Below the pieces are notes generated by a model. That model was not told where the DNA came from and did not search any database. It was given only the letters and a program-made list of their open reading frames with translations. From Borborobacter arsenicus (GTDB taxonomy: Bacteria > Pseudomonadota > Alphaproteobacteria > Rhizobiales > Rhizobiaceae), in contig NZ_RKST01000001.1 in NCBI RefSeq assembly GCF_003934165.1, positions 434,001 through 498,000 of the forward strand: 64,000 bases of DNA. Reading direction: 5' to 3'. Shown here piece after piece: positions 21,071-30,267 of the stretch; within the stretch, counting starts at the first letter, position 1, and every line of letters begins with the position of its first letter. A program made the position numbers and the translations under genes.

Positions 21071-21426
21071 TCCAGTGCTCCCTTTTTCCATTCATAGATG
21101 AAGCCGATGGTCAGCACCGCCAGGAAGACCATCATCGACCAGAAGCCGAGCATGCCGACATCGCCGAACGAAACGGCCCAGGGGAACAGGAACGCCACTT
21201 CCAGGTCGAAGATGATGAAAAGGATCGACACCAGATAGAAGCGTATGTCGAACTTCATGCGGGCATCGTCGAAGGAGTTGAAACCGCACTCATAGGCCGA
21301 CAGCTTTTCCGGGTCCGGATTGCGATAGGCGATTATGAAGGGTGCCACGATCAGCGCCAGGCCGACGACCAGCGCCACGCCGATGAAGATCACGACAGGA
21401 AGATATGAACTCAAAAGCTCGTTCAT
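21061..21426 (-). CDS. nuoA: NADH-quinone oxidoreductase subunit A
   Basis: The first gene of the operon, a 121-residue membrane subunit with three helices. It carries the conserved loop [20 protein letters not shown] between helices 1 and 2, which contacts the quinone cavity, and [21 protein letters not shown]-like sequence in helix 2. A GGAG motif lies just before the ATG, and a perfect TATAAT lies 32 bp upstream. Confidence 0.97.
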   Translation of the reverse strand: MNELLSSYLPVVIFIGVALVVGLALIVAPFIIAYRNPDPEKLSAYECGFNSFDDARMKFDIRFYLVSILFIIFDLEVAFLFPWAVSFGDVGMLGFWSMMVFLAVLTIGFIYEWKKGALEWD

Positions 21427-21772
21427 GCTCCGACTTTCCGTTGTCGACCACGACCTGATTATAAGCTCTGACGCGAACCGGAGAACCGTGACAGATTGGC
21501 CCTATTAGACCGGCGCCGAGAAACCATGCTGCAACGCGGCGAGGGTTAGCGCAGGCAATCTTGCGAAGCAAGTCCAACCTTGGCGAAACCATGGACCCGA
21601 GAGTTAGTTTTCAGCCAAATGCCTCTATGCCGCACATATCTTATTTCTATACTTTTTTACTCAACTTTTTCTCCTGACATGGATGGCAAGTCGAACCTGC
21701 TAGTTTCGGGTGGATTTGCTGATTCAATTATGTGACCTCACCTCGATCAACCAATTTTTCCGGCGGGTTGGA
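21427..21772. other. 346-bp divergent intergenic region nuoA / alkX
   Basis: This region separates the nuo operon (leftward) from the glycosylase gene (rightward) and must hold both promoters. A perfect -10 hexamer for nuoA is at 21458-21463. The block 21601-21690 is notably AT-rich for this genome and contains TATACT-like sequences that could serve the rightward gene. No small ORF or repeat stands out. Confidence 0.7.
21458..21463 (-). promoter_or_regulatory. Candidate -10 box of the nuo operon
   Basis: The minus strand reads TATAAT, a perfect sigma-70 -10 hexamer, 32 bp upstream of the nuoA start codon. The -35 region at the right spacing is poor (GTTCTC-like), so either an activator is needed or the true promoter lies further upstream. 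Confidence 0.45.
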
Positions 21773-22999
21773 ATGAAGGAAACGATCTCGGCCGCTACGG
21801 CCCGGCGCATCGCGCTCGCAGCGCAAGGTTTTGCCGAGGCACGGCCGAATGGAGCAATCGACCAGCGCCACATCAACCGGACGCTCGCCCGTATCGGCCT
21901 GCTCCAGATCGATTCTGTCAGCGTCGTGGTGCGGGCGCATTACATGCCGCTTTTCTCGCGGCTCGGGTCCTATGCGCGCACGCTTCTGGACAATGCCGCC
22001 TCAGGCAGGAAACGTTCCTTATTCGAGTATTGGGCACATGAGGCCTCCTTCCTTCCGGTGGAAACCTATCCGCTGATGCGTTGGCGCATGGACCGCGCCG
22101 CTCGCCACGAGGATATTTATGGCGGCCTTGCCAAATGGGCGCGCGCCAATACCGGGCTGATTGACGATATTTACCGGGAAGTAGCGGCGCGCGGGCCGCT
22201 AGCAGCATCCGACATCAAGGGCGCCAAGGGTTCTGGCGGCTGGTGGGGATGGAGCGACGAGAAACATGCCTTCGAATGGCTGTTCTGGGCTGGACGCATC
22301 ACCACCGCTTCGCGACGCGGCTTCGAGCGCGTCTACGATCTGCCGGAACGCGTCCTGCCTGCCTCGGCCGTCAACGCTCCTGTCCCCGCGCCGGCCGACG
22401 CGCATCGCCAATTGCTGCGCATCGCCGCCCGCGCCCATGGCATCGCCACTACACCTTGCCTGCGAGACTATTTTCGCCTTTCGGCCGGCGACATGAAGGG
22501 CCGCATAGAAGAACTGGTCGAGGCCGGCGAACTGCTGCCCGTGCGCGTAGAGGGGTGGAACCGGCAAGCCTATCTCCATGCCGGCGCGCGCATTCCACGC
22601 AAGGTGGAGGCACGGGCGCTGCTTGCCCCCTTCGACCCGCTTGTCTTCGAGCGCGCCCGCACCGAAGCGCTGTTCGATTTCCGCTACCGTATCGAAATCT
22701 ACACGCCCGCGCCGAAGCGCCAATATGGCTATTACGTGCTGCCCTTCCTGCTCGGCGACCGGCTGGTGGCGCGGGTCGACCTCAAGGCCGACCGCCCGAT
22801 GGGCACACTGCGGGTGCTTGCCGCCTATGCAGAACCGGCCGCACCGGCACACACGGCCGAGGCATTGGCAATGGAACTCCGCCTGATGGCAGACTGGCTC
22901 GGGCTGGAACGCATCGAGGCCGTTCCGGCCGGCGACCTCGGCCCGGCGCTGGCCGACATCATCATGTCGCAGCCACGCGTTGACACGGCAGCGCGCTAA
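21773..22999 (+). CDS. Winged-helix DNA glycosylase, AlkX/YcaQ type
   Basis: The protein belongs to the HTH_42 family of DNA glycosylases that unhook interstrand crosslinks or bulky alkyl lesions. In the characterised members the catalytic motif is Q-hydrophobic-Q (AlkZ type) or Q-hydrophobic-D (AlkX/YcaQ type). Here residues 45-47 are Q-I-D in RIGLLQIDSVSVV, which places it in the AlkX/YcaQ group. It ends with the family block FDPLVFERARTEALFDFRYR and YYVLPFLLGDRLVARVDLK. The ATG at 21773 gives 408 aa. A GTG at 21710 would add 21 residues. Confidence 0.85.
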   Translation: MKETISAATARRIALAAQGFAEARPNGAIDQRHINRTLARIGLLQIDSVSVVVRAHYMPLFSRLGSYARTLLDNAASGRKRSLFEYWAHEASFLPVETYPLMRWRMDRAARHEDIYGGLAKWARANTGLIDDIYREVAARGPLAASDIKGAKGSGGWWGWSDEKHAFEWLFWAGRITTASRRGFERVYDLPERVLPASAVNAPVPAPADAHRQLLRIAARAHGIATTPCLRDYFRLSAGDMKGRIEELVEAGELLPVRVEGWNRQAYLHAGARIPRKVEARALLAPFDPLVFERARTEALFDFRYRIEIYTPAPKRQYGYYVLPFLLGDRLVARVDLKADRPMGTLRVLAAYAEPAAPAHTAEALAMELRLMADWLGLERIEAVPAGDLGPALADIIMSQPRVDTAAR

Positions 23000-23049
23000 C
23001 GCATAAGTTCATGGCTGACGGTCCCCTCTCCGCAATGGGAGGGGCTAAG

Positions 23050-23198
23050 AGGGAATGCGGTGCGAAACGCAATGTTTCAAATCCGCAGCTGTCCCCGCAA
23101 CTGTAAGCGAAGAGCCGAAGGCCGATAGCCACTGGGGTTTCCCGGGAAGGCAGCCCGAGGTGACGATCCGCGAGCCAGGAGACCTGCCGTCAGACCAG
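23050..23198 (+). promoter_or_regulatory. Cobalamin (AdoCbl) riboswitch
   Basis: All conserved blocks are readable in order: GGTGCGAAACGC (P3 side), TCCGCAGCTGTCCCCGCAAC with CTGTAAGCG, GCCACTGGGG followed by TTCCCGGGAAGG, and the B12 box GCCAGGAGACCTGCC at 23174-23188. It lies 47-195 bp upstream of the DUF1636 GTG, where it would repress the cobalamin cluster when adenosylcobalamin is plentiful. A GGAG for the first gene follows at about 23232, so control of translation initiation is likely. Confidence 0.95.
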
Positions 23199-23244
23199 AA
23201 AATCCGATCGTCCGGCGGGTGTCCCGGACAAGGAGAACGATCGA

Positions 23245-23667
23245 GTGAAAATCGACGGTGATTCCGTAACACGGACTGATGACGCCGATCCCGGCGGCAG
23301 CGATGTCACCATTGTGGTCTGCTCCTCCTGCCGCGATGAAACCGGATCGGATATCCGTCCCAGTGCCGGCCAGCGCCTTGGCGAATCGACCACGCATGCG
23401 GCCCGCAATACGACAATTCACGTGCGACAGGTCGAATGTCTCGGCAATTGCCGACGACGGCTCAGTGCCGCGATCATCCGTGACGGCTCGTGGAGCTATG
23501 TCTTCGGCGATCTGACACCTGACAGCGGACCTGACCTGATTGCGGGCGCCGAACTCTTCGCCACCTCGACCGATGGCATCCTGCCCTGGCGGGGCCGTCC
23601 CGACAGCCTCAAGCGCGGCCTTGTCGCACGCATCCCTCCTATCGACCTTTTGAAGGATCCTTCATGA
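23245..23667 (+). CDS. DUF1636 putative metal-binding protein
   Basis: A 140-residue protein that is the first gene behind the riboswitch. It has two pairs of cysteines, CSSC near residues 26-29 and CLGNC near 65-69, in a thioredoxin-like (2Fe-2S ferredoxin-type) arrangement typical of DUF1636. Relatives occur next to cobW and cobN, and a role in cobalt handling or delivery to the chelatase is often suggested but unproven. It starts at GTG with AGGAGAAC upstream and ends in a 4-bp overlap with cobW. Confidence 0.85.
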   Translation: MKIDGDSVTRTDDADPGGSDVTIVVCSSCRDETGSDIRPSAGQRLGESTTHAARNTTIHVRQVECLGNCRRRLSAAIIRDGSWSYVFGDLTPDSGPDLIAGAELFATSTDGILPWRGRPDSLKRGLVARIPPIDLLKDPS

Positions 23668-24701
23668 CCGCTTCCGCTACCCGCGTCCCCTGCACCGTTG
23701 TCACCGGCTTTCTCGGCTCCGGCAAGACGACGCTGATCCGCCATATTCTCCAGCACGCCAACGGCAAGCGTCTGGCTCTGATCGTCAATGAATTCGGCGA
23801 TATCGGCATCGACGGGGAAATCCTGAAAGGCTGCGGCATCGACACATGCCCGGAAGAAAACATCCTCGAACTGGCCAATGGCTGCCTCTGCTGCACCGTT
23901 GCCGACGATTTCGTCCCCGCGCTCGACCAGATCCTGGCGCTCGAGCCCAAGGTCGATCACATCATCATCGAGACCTCGGGGCTCGCTCTGCCCAAGCCGC
24001 TGGTGCAGGCCTTCCAGTGGCCTTCGGTCAAGAGCCGCGTCACTGTTGACGGCGTGGTTGCCGTGGTGGACGGCCCTGCCCTTGCCGATGGCAAGGTGGC
24101 AACCGACATGGAGGCGCTGCAGGCCCAGCGCCAGCAGGACGAGTCGGTCGACCACGACGACCCCGTCGAAGAGGTCTTCGAGGACCAGCTTGCCTGCGCC
24201 GACCTCATCATCCTTTCCAAGAACGACCTGCTCGACGAGGCCGGCAGCCTGCGTGCCAACACCCGCATCGGTGACCATCTTGCCCGTGCGGTAAAGATCG
24301 TGCCGACCACCCATGGCCGCATCGAGCCGTCGGTGATGCTTGGCCTCGGTCTTGCCGTGGAAGACGATATCGAGAACCGCAAGACGCATCATGACGGCAT
24401 GCTCGACCACGAGCATGACGACTTCGACAGCTTTATCGTCGAACTGCCCGCCACCTCCGATCCGGACGATCTTGCCGCACGCGTGGCGGCTGCGGCGGAA
24501 CAGGAAAACGTGCTGCGGGTAAAGGGCTTTGTCGATGTCAGCGGCAAACCGATGCGGCTTCTGGTCCAGGCTGTGGGCCCGCGCGTCAGCCATTATTACG
24601 ACCGTGTCTGGACACCTGCCGACGATCGCCGCTCGCGGCTCGTGGTGATCGGGCTGAAAGGCCTGAACCGCGAAGCCGTCGAGAGGATTCTGGTGAACTG
24701 A
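23664..24701 (+). CDS. cobW: Cobalamin biosynthesis metallochaperone CobW
   Basis: A COG0523 G3E-family GTPase thought to supply Co(II) to the late-insertion cobaltochelatase. The Walker A motif GFLGSGKTT is at residues 15-23, and the metal-binding CXCC motif (CLCC) at 74-77 within ELANGCLCCTV. A His/Asp-rich stretch, HHDGMLDHEHDD, near 235-250 may also bind metal. Length is 345 aa. Its ATG overlaps the DUF1636 stop, so the two are co-translated. A 93-bp gap follows before cobN. Confidence 0.93.
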   Translation: MTASATRVPCTVVTGFLGSGKTTLIRHILQHANGKRLALIVNEFGDIGIDGEILKGCGIDTCPEENILELANGCLCCTVADDFVPALDQILALEPKVDHIIIETSGLALPKPLVQAFQWPSVKSRVTVDGVVAVVDGPALADGKVATDMEALQAQRQQDESVDHDDPVEEVFEDQLACADLIILSKNDLLDEAGSLRANTRIGDHLARAVKIVPTTHGRIEPSVMLGLGLAVEDDIENRKTHHDGMLDHEHDDFDSFIVELPATSDPDDLAARVAAAAEQENVLRVKGFVDVSGKPMRLLVQAVGPRVSHYYDRVWTPADDRRSRLVVIGLKGLNREAVERILVN

Positions 24702-24794
24702 GGTCCCGGTGAAAAGACGGCGTTCCACGTTGCCAGAGGGGGGTGTCGTAGAGCACCACCTTCGAAACGTCTTCACGTCGAGACGGGCATCGCC

Positions 24795-27700
24795 ATGCAC
24801 ATACTGACCACCACATCCGCTTCGCTCGACGATCTGGTCGAGCCGGTCGATTTGCGGCAGGCGCCGGCGGATATCGTGGCGCTGTCCTTTACCGACAGCG
24901 ATCTTGCCGGGTTGGCGGCGGCATGGCGGCAAGATGCCGCCACCTTGCCGTCAATGCGGCTGGCCGCCCTTCGCGACCTGCGCCATCCGATGTCGGTCGA
25001 TCTGTGGATCGACAGCGTAGCGCGCCATGCCAAGGTCATCCTTATCCGCATTCTCGGCGGTTACGACTGGTGGCGCTATGGCTGCGACCAGCTCGCCGCG
25101 ATCTGCCGGCAGAAACGCATCCATCTGGCGCTGCTGCCGGGCGAAAGCCACGATGAAGACATCCGGCTAATCGAATGCTCGACCCTGCCGCGCGAACAAC
25201 TCGACCATTTGCTCGCCTATTTCCGTGCCGGCGGTCCCGCCAATATGCGTGCGCTGATGCAGCGCCTGGCTGGACTTGCCGGACATGAAGCAGCGGCGCC
25301 CGAACCGGTCGCGGTGCCGAAAGCAGGGTTTTATATGCCTGGTGCGGGCGTGGTGGAAGCGCTCCCTTATTTTCCTCCTGGGAAGGGTAAAGCAGCCCCG
25401 CTCGTCCCGATCCTCTTCTACCGCTCGATGCTGCTTGCCGCCGATGCCGCTCCCATCGACGCGCTGGTCGAGGCATTGCACGAACGCGGCATGGTCCCGG
25501 TTCCGATCTTCGTTTCCAGCCTGAAGGACCCCGCCTCGCTCGATTTCGTCGAGCAAGCGCTGAGATCCTTGCAGCCGGCCGCCATCGTCACCGCCACCGC
25601 ATTCGCCAGCAGCGCGGAGCCCGGCATCGAAACGCTGTTCGACCGGGCCGGTGTGCCGGTGTTCCAGGCCATTGTCGCAACAACGCGCCGCGAGGCCTGG
25701 GCGACGAGCCAGCGCGGCCTCGCCCCTGCCGACCTTGCCATGCATGTGGTCATGCCCGAGCTCGACGGGCGCATCATGGCCGGTGCGATCTCCTTCAAGG
25801 CTGAGAGCGAGGCAGACGATGCACTCGCCTTCAAGGGTTTAATCAATCTGCCTGAGCTGGACCGCATCGCCCAGGTCGCCGAACGCATCGCCGCCTTCAT
25901 CCGCATGCAGCGCGAACCGCGTGCAACGCGAAAGCTCGCAATCCTCATCCCTGACTATCCAAGCGCCCCCGGCCGTACCGGCTATGCCGTCGGCCTCGAT
26001 GTGCCTGCAAGCGTGCTTGCCATGCTGCACGACCTGAAGGACGCCGGCTATCTGGTTGAGGAGATTCCGGAATCCCCACGCAGACTGCTGGATCTGCTGG
26101 AACGCAGCGACCACGGCTTGAGTCTTGAGGACTATGCGCGCCTTTCCGCCGAATTGCCGGCAGAGGCGCGGGCGACGGTCGAGGCTGCTTGGGACCCGAA
26201 CACGGACTTTACCTTCTCCTTTCGGGCTGCGACCTTCGGCAATATCACCGTGGCACTCGCACCTGATCGCGGACGGGCAGCCGACCGCCGCGCCGACTAT
26301 CACGACCCGACCTTGCCGCCACGGCACGCGCTGGTTGCCTTCGGCCTCTGGCTGCGCCACTCGATTGGCTGCCATGCGCTGGTGCATGTTGGCGCACACG
26401 GCACGCTGGAATGGCTGCCGGGCAAGACCGTGGCGCTGAGCAATTTCTGTTTTCCCGAAATCGTCACCGGCGCGCTGCCGGTCGTCTATCCGTTCATCGT
26501 CAGCAACCCCGGCGAAGCTGCACAGGCCAAGCGGCGCATCGGCGCCGTCACGCTCGGCCATCTGCCCCCGCCTCTTGCCGCCGCAGGCATGGACGAAAAC
26601 CAGCAGAAGTTGGAACGGCTCGTCGACGAATACGCCCAGGCCGACGGGCTAGACCGACGCCGCCGCGACCGGCTGGCGAGGCTGATCGTCGAAACCGCAG
26701 CGAACAGTGGTCTTGCCGCGGAAGCCGGTGTGACTGGAACCGACGCTCCCGACGAAGCGCTGCGCCGCATCGATGCCTGGCTCTGCGACCTCAAGGATTT
26801 CGCCATCAAGGACGGGCTGCACATTTATGGCCGTTCGGCTTCCGACGAGCAGGACCCGCTACGTCGGTGCAGCGCCACATGCGAGCGCGACATGCTGATT
26901 GCTGCGCTGGACGGCCGTCATATCCCGGCCGGTCCTGCGGGTGCGCCAGCGCGCGGCCGCATCGATGTGCTGCCCACCGGCCGCAACCTGTTCACCACCG
27001 ATCCGCGCACCATGCCGACGCCGACCGCCTTCGATCTCGGCCGAGCCGCCGCTCAGGAGGTGTTGACGCGCTATCTGCAGGATCACGGCGACTGGCCGCG
27101 CTCGCTGGTCATCGACCTCTGGGGCAGCGCCTCGCTGCGCACCGGCGGCGAGGAGATCGCACAGGGCCTGTTCCTGATGGGTTGCCGCCCGCAATGGGAT
27201 GCCGCAACCGGGCGCGTCACCGGCATCGAGGTGCTGCCGCCAGCCAGCGTCGGGCGGCCACGCGTCGATGTCACATGGCGCATTTCCGGCCTGTTCCGCG
27301 ACATGTTCCCAACCCAGATCGCGCTGATCGACGCGGCCGTGAAGGCTATAGCGGCGCGTGAGGAAGAGGCATCGGAAAATCCCCTGGCCGCCGATACCCG
27401 TTCAACCGGCAAGACGCCTTCGCGGATATTCGGCTCCTCTCCCGGCACCTATGGGGCGGGCTTGGAAGACCTGCTTTCCAGCGGCGAATGGGTAAGCCGC
27501 GAGGAACTCGGCCGCGCCTATCTCGATGCCACCTCCCATGCCTATGGCGGCGCCGATGGCGAGGGCATCTCCGCCCCCGGCGCCTTTGCAGAGCGGATCG
27601 GGAGGGCCGATCTGCTCGTCCACAGCGGCGACGATCCCGCCCGCGATATTCTCGAAGGCTCGGCCGATGTTGCTTTCATCGGCGGCTTTTCGGCAGCACT

Positions 27701-28139
27701 CGCCGCACTTGGCAAAAATGCCGACGTCATCGTGCTCGACACCACCGACCCGGCGCGTCCGCGCCCTCGCTCGATTACCGAGGCGGTAACGCGCGTCGTG
27801 CGCGCCCGCGCCGTCAATCCGCGCTTTATCGCGGGTCAGATGCGCCATGGGCCGCGCGGCGCTTCTGAATTTGCCGAGACGGTCGATCGCCTCATCGGCT
27901 TTGCCGAAACCACCGAAGCCATTCCGGGCGCGCTGATCGAGGCGGTGCATGACGCCTATATCGGCGACGAGGCCGTACGTGCCTTCCTGCTGCGGGAAAA
28001 CCCGGCGGCGGCAAAGGTGATCGCGCAGCGTTTCGCCTCCGCGCGTCATCGTGGCCTGTGGCATCCGCTGCGCAATTCGATCGATGACGAGCTTGCCTGG
28101 CTTATCGCCGAGGCCGAGGCGCTGGAGGAGGCAGCATGA
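24795..28139 (+). CDS. cobN: Cobaltochelatase subunit CobN
   Basis: The large subunit of the ATP-dependent aerobic cobaltochelatase, which inserts cobalt into hydrogenobyrinic acid a,c-diamide together with CobS and CobT AAA+ subunits not seen in this window. The magnesium/cobalt chelatase H-subunit fold is clear: HALVHVGAHGTLEWLPGKTV, FPEIVTGALPVVYPFIVSNPGEA and DLWGSASLRTGGEEIAQGL. At 1114 aa it is shorter than the roughly 1275-aa Pseudomonas denitrificans protein, but the key blocks are intact. The ATG at 24795 has only a weak ribosome-binding site. The stop overlaps cobG by 4 bp. Confidence 0.95.
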   Translation: MHILTTTSASLDDLVEPVDLRQAPADIVALSFTDSDLAGLAAAWRQDAATLPSMRLAALRDLRHPMSVDLWIDSVARHAKVILIRILGGYDWWRYGCDQLAAICRQKRIHLALLPGESHDEDIRLIECSTLPREQLDHLLAYFRAGGPANMRALMQRLAGLAGHEAAAPEPVAVPKAGFYMPGAGVVEALPYFPPGKGKAAPLVPILFYRSMLLAADAAPIDALVEALHERGMVPVPIFVSSLKDPASLDFVEQALRSLQPAAIVTATAFASSAEPGIETLFDRAGVPVFQAIVATTRREAWATSQRGLAPADLAMHVVMPELDGRIMAGAISFKAESEADDALAFKGLINLPELDRIAQVAERIAAFIRMQREPRATRKLAILIPDYPSAPGRTGYAVGLDVPASVLAMLHDLKDAGYLVEEIPESPRRLLDLLERSDHGLSLEDYARLSAELPAEARATVEAAWDPNTDFTFSFRAATFGNITVALAPDRGRAADRRADYHDPTLPPRHALVAFGLWLRHSIGCHALVHVGAHGTLEWLPGKTVALSNFCFPEIVTGALPVVYPFIVSNPGEAAQAKRRIGAVTLGHLPPPLAAAGMDENQQKLERLVDEYAQADGLDRRRRDRLARLIVETAANSGLAAEAGVTGTDAPDEALRRIDAWLCDLKDFAIKDGLHIYGRSASDEQDPLRRCSATCERDMLIAALDGRHIPAGPAGAPARGRIDVLPTGRNLFTTDPRTMPTPTAFDLGRAAAQEVLTRYLQDHGDWPRSLVIDLWGSASLRTGGEEIAQGLFLMGCRPQWDAATGRVTGIEVLPPASVGRPRVDVTWRISGLFRDMFPTQIALIDAAVKAIAAREEEASENPLAADTRSTGKTPSRIFGSSPGTYGAGLEDLLSSGEWVSREELGRAYLDATSHAYGGADGEGISAPGAFAERIGRADLLVHSGDDPARDILEGSADVAFIGGFSAALAALGKNADVIVLDTTDPARPRPRSITEAVTRVVRARAVNPRFIAGQMRHGPRGASEFAETVDRLIGFAETTEAIPGALIEAVHDAYIGDEAVRAFLLRENPAAAKVIAQRFASARHRGLWHPLRNSIDDELAWLIAEAEALEEAA

Positions 28140-29632
28140 GCGCCTTTGCCCGCCGCGGTGCCTGCCCCTCCATCTCCCGTCCGATGCAGACCGGCGACGG
28201 GCTTCTGGTGCGCCTCAATCCGGTTGCTGGAAGTCTTTCGCCCAAAACGTTGATCGGACTCTGTGAATCGGCCTTGCGCCATGGCAATGGCATGATGGAG
28301 GTGACGGCTCGCGGCAGCCTGCAGATTCGAGGCCTGACCGCACAAAGCGCGCCATCGCTGGCGGCAGAAGTGGATGGGCTTGGCATCGCGGCCCGCACTA
28401 GCGTTCCTGTCGAAACCGGTCCCTTGGCCGGGCTGGACCCGCAGGAAATCAGCACCCCCATGGCGCTTGCCGAAAGCATCCGTCAGGAGATCGCAGCATC
28501 GGGCCTTGCCGACCGACTCGGTCCCAAAGTCTCCGTGGTCGTCGATGGCGGCGGCCAGTTGAATATGAATTCCGTACCGGCCGATGTCAGGCTTGTTGCC
28601 GTTACCAAGCAAGACTGGCTGCTGGCGATTGCCGGCGATGCGCATAACTGCACTCCCATCGGCAGTTTCAATGAGGCCGACGCGCTGACGGCGGCCCTTA
28701 CGATATTGCAGGCCATCGCCGGCCTCGGTCCAGAAGGCAGGGCGCGGGATTTGGACGAGAAACATTTGGGGGAGTTACTTCACCAGCTCGAGAGCCTGAG
28801 TTCTTTCACGCCCCCCTCTGTCCTGCCGGACATCTCCCCCTCAAGGGGGGAGATCAGCCGTCATCGACTTTTCCAGCCTCTTTCTGCACCGCCAGCACCG
28901 TCTTACGCTGACAATTCGAGCGGAGAGCCCGGTGCCAGCATAATCTCCCCCCTTGAGGGGGAGATGTCCGGCAGGACAGAGGGGGGCAATATAGAACACC
29001 CCTCCCCGATCGGGATTTTCACACTTCACGCAACACTTGCCCTCGGCCTTGGGTTGCCTTTCGGCAGCATACCGGCCGACAGGCTGATCGCTCTGGCAAA
29101 GGAAGCGCTTTGCCTCGGCGCGACCGAAATCCGGGTCGCACCCCAGCGGGCGTTGCTCGTTCTCGGCCTGTCAGAAACTGCCTGCGCTTCGCTGCAGAAC
29201 AGTGCCAAGAAACTCGGCTTCATCATCGATGCTGACGACCCACGTTGCGGCATTGCCGCCTGCGTCGGCGCGCCCGCCTGTGCCTCTGGTCACATCGCCA
29301 CCCGCCAGATCGCGGAAAGCATAGCCCGCGACGCTGGCGACCTGCTCGACCCGCCCTTCGTCCTGCATGTCTCGGGCTGCGCCAAGGGTTGCGCCCATCC
29401 GGGCGCAGCAGCATTGACGCTGGTCGGCAGCGAAGCCCAACACGTCGGGCTGGTCCTGACCGGGACGGCACGAGACGAACCGGCCGCCTATGTGCCAACC
29501 GATAGACTTGCACGGGGATTCCGGCGCATGGCAGCGGCTTTGCGCATTGAACGCCACGCAAGTGAAACCACAGCAACCTGCCTCGCACGCATGGGGCATG
29601 CCCGGGTTGCCGCATTTTTCCAGCAAGGATGA
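28136..29632 (+). CDS. cobG: Precorrin-3B synthase CobG, with in-frame repeat insertion
   Basis: An oxygen-dependent monooxygenase that converts precorrin-3A to precorrin-3B. It resembles nitrite/sulfite reductases, with two ferredoxin-like half domains and an Fe-S cluster bound by CVGAPACASG (near 380) and SGCAKGCAHPG (near 420). It diagnoses the aerobic B12 route. At 498 aa it is about 40 residues longer than the P. denitrificans enzyme (about 459). The extra length coincides with residues 226-284, encoded by a palindromic element between the two half domains. Both half domains look intact, so the protein may still work. Confidence 0.9.
   Translation: MSAFARRGACPSISRPMQTGDGLLVRLNPVAGSLSPKTLIGLCESALRHGNGMMEVTARGSLQIRGLTAQSAPSLAAEVDGLGIAARTSVPVETGPLAGLDPQEISTPMALAESIRQEIAASGLADRLGPKVSVVVDGGGQLNMNSVPADVRLVAVTKQDWLLAIAGDAHNCTPIGSFNEADALTAALTILQAIAGLGPEGRARDLDEKHLGELLHQLESLSSFTPPSVLPDISPSRGEISRHRLFQPLSAPPAPSYADNSSGEPGASIISPLEGEMSGRTEGGNIEHPSPIGIFTLHATLALGLGLPFGSIPADRLIALAKEALCLGATEIRVAPQRALLVLGLSETACASLQNSAKKLGFIIDADDPRCGIAACVGAPACASGHIATRQIAESIARDAGDLLDPPFVLHVSGCAKGCAHPGAAALTLVGSEAQHVGLVLTGTARDEPAAYVPTDRLARGFRRMAAALRIERHASETTATCLARMGHARVAAFFQQG
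28811..28986. repeat. 176-bp palindromic element inside cobG
   Basis: The left arm at 28811-28854 and right arm at 28943-28986 are perfect 44-bp inverted repeats, checked base by base, with an 88-bp core between them. Each arm itself contains a nested hairpin (ATCTCCCCC-TCAA-GGGGGGAGAT). Arms of this kind resemble the GC-rich palindromic intergenic repeats of rhizobia such as RIME-like elements. Here the element is translated in frame with cobG and gives the low-complexity peptide TPPSVLPDISPSRGEISR at its left end. Confidence 0.9.
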
Positions 29633-29634
29633 GA

Positions 29635-30267
29635 ATGGCCGCCTACGACTATATCCGCGACGGCAATGCGATCTACGAGCGCTCCTTCGCCATCATTCGA
29701 GCCGAAGCCGATCTCGGCCGCTTTTCCGAAGCCCAAGCCGATATCGCCATCCGCATGATCCATGCCTGCGGCATCGTCGAGGCAGCGGAAAAATTCGAAT
29801 TCGGCGAGGGCTTCATCAAAGCCGCCCGCAACGCATTGAAAGCGGGCGCGCCGATCTTTTGCGATGCCGAAATGGTGGCACGTGGCGTCACCCGCGCCCG
29901 CCTTCCCGCCGACAATGAGGTCATCTGCACCTTGCGCGACCCGCGCACCCCTGCCCTTGCAAAGGAAATCGGCAATACGCGCTCGGCCGCTGCGATCGAA
30001 CTCTGGCGCGATCGCATGGCTGGTTCGGTGGTCGCCATCGGCAATGCGCCGACCGCCCTCTTCTATCTACTCGAACTGCTGCGCGATGGCGCGCCAAAGC
30101 CGGCGGCCATCATCGGCATGCCGGTCGGCTTCGTCGGTGCGGCCGAATCGAAGGATGCGCTGGCCGAGAACTCTTACGGCGTGCCCTATGCCATCGTGCG
30201 CGGCCGTCTTGGCGGCAGCGCCATGACCGCCGCCGCCCTCAACGCGCTTGCGAGGCCGGGCCTATGA
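29635..30267 (+). CDS. cobH: Precorrin-8X methylmutase
   Basis: Moves the C11 methyl group to C12 to form hydrogenobyrinic acid. It has family sequence throughout: YDYIRDGNAIYERSFAIIRA at the start (the conserved His of related enzymes follows in MIHACG), LPADNEVICTLRDPRTP, and GMPVGFVGAAESK with the substrate-binding loop. The ATG at 29635 gives 210 aa, the usual length. An ATG two codons earlier overlaps the cobG stop and is possible. The stop overlaps cobI by 4 bp. Confidence 0.96.
   Translation: MAAYDYIRDGNAIYERSFAIIRAEADLGRFSEAQADIAIRMIHACGIVEAAEKFEFGEGFIKAARNALKAGAPIFCDAEMVARGVTRARLPADNEVICTLRDPRTPALAKEIGNTRSAAAIELWRDRMAGSVVAIGNAPTALFYLLELLRDGAPKPAAIIGMPVGFVGAAESKDALAENSYGVPYAIVRGRLGGSAMTAAALNALARPGL

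Noticed and set aside
23025-23046. CCCCTC...GAGGGG hairpin before the riboswitch
   Set aside because: It has no T-run and sits next to the riboswitch. It could end alkX transcription, but the evidence is too weak to list.
23496-24932. 478-codon minus-strand open frame
   Set aside because: It is antisense to DUF1636 and cobW, which are coupled to each other and preceded by a riboswitch.
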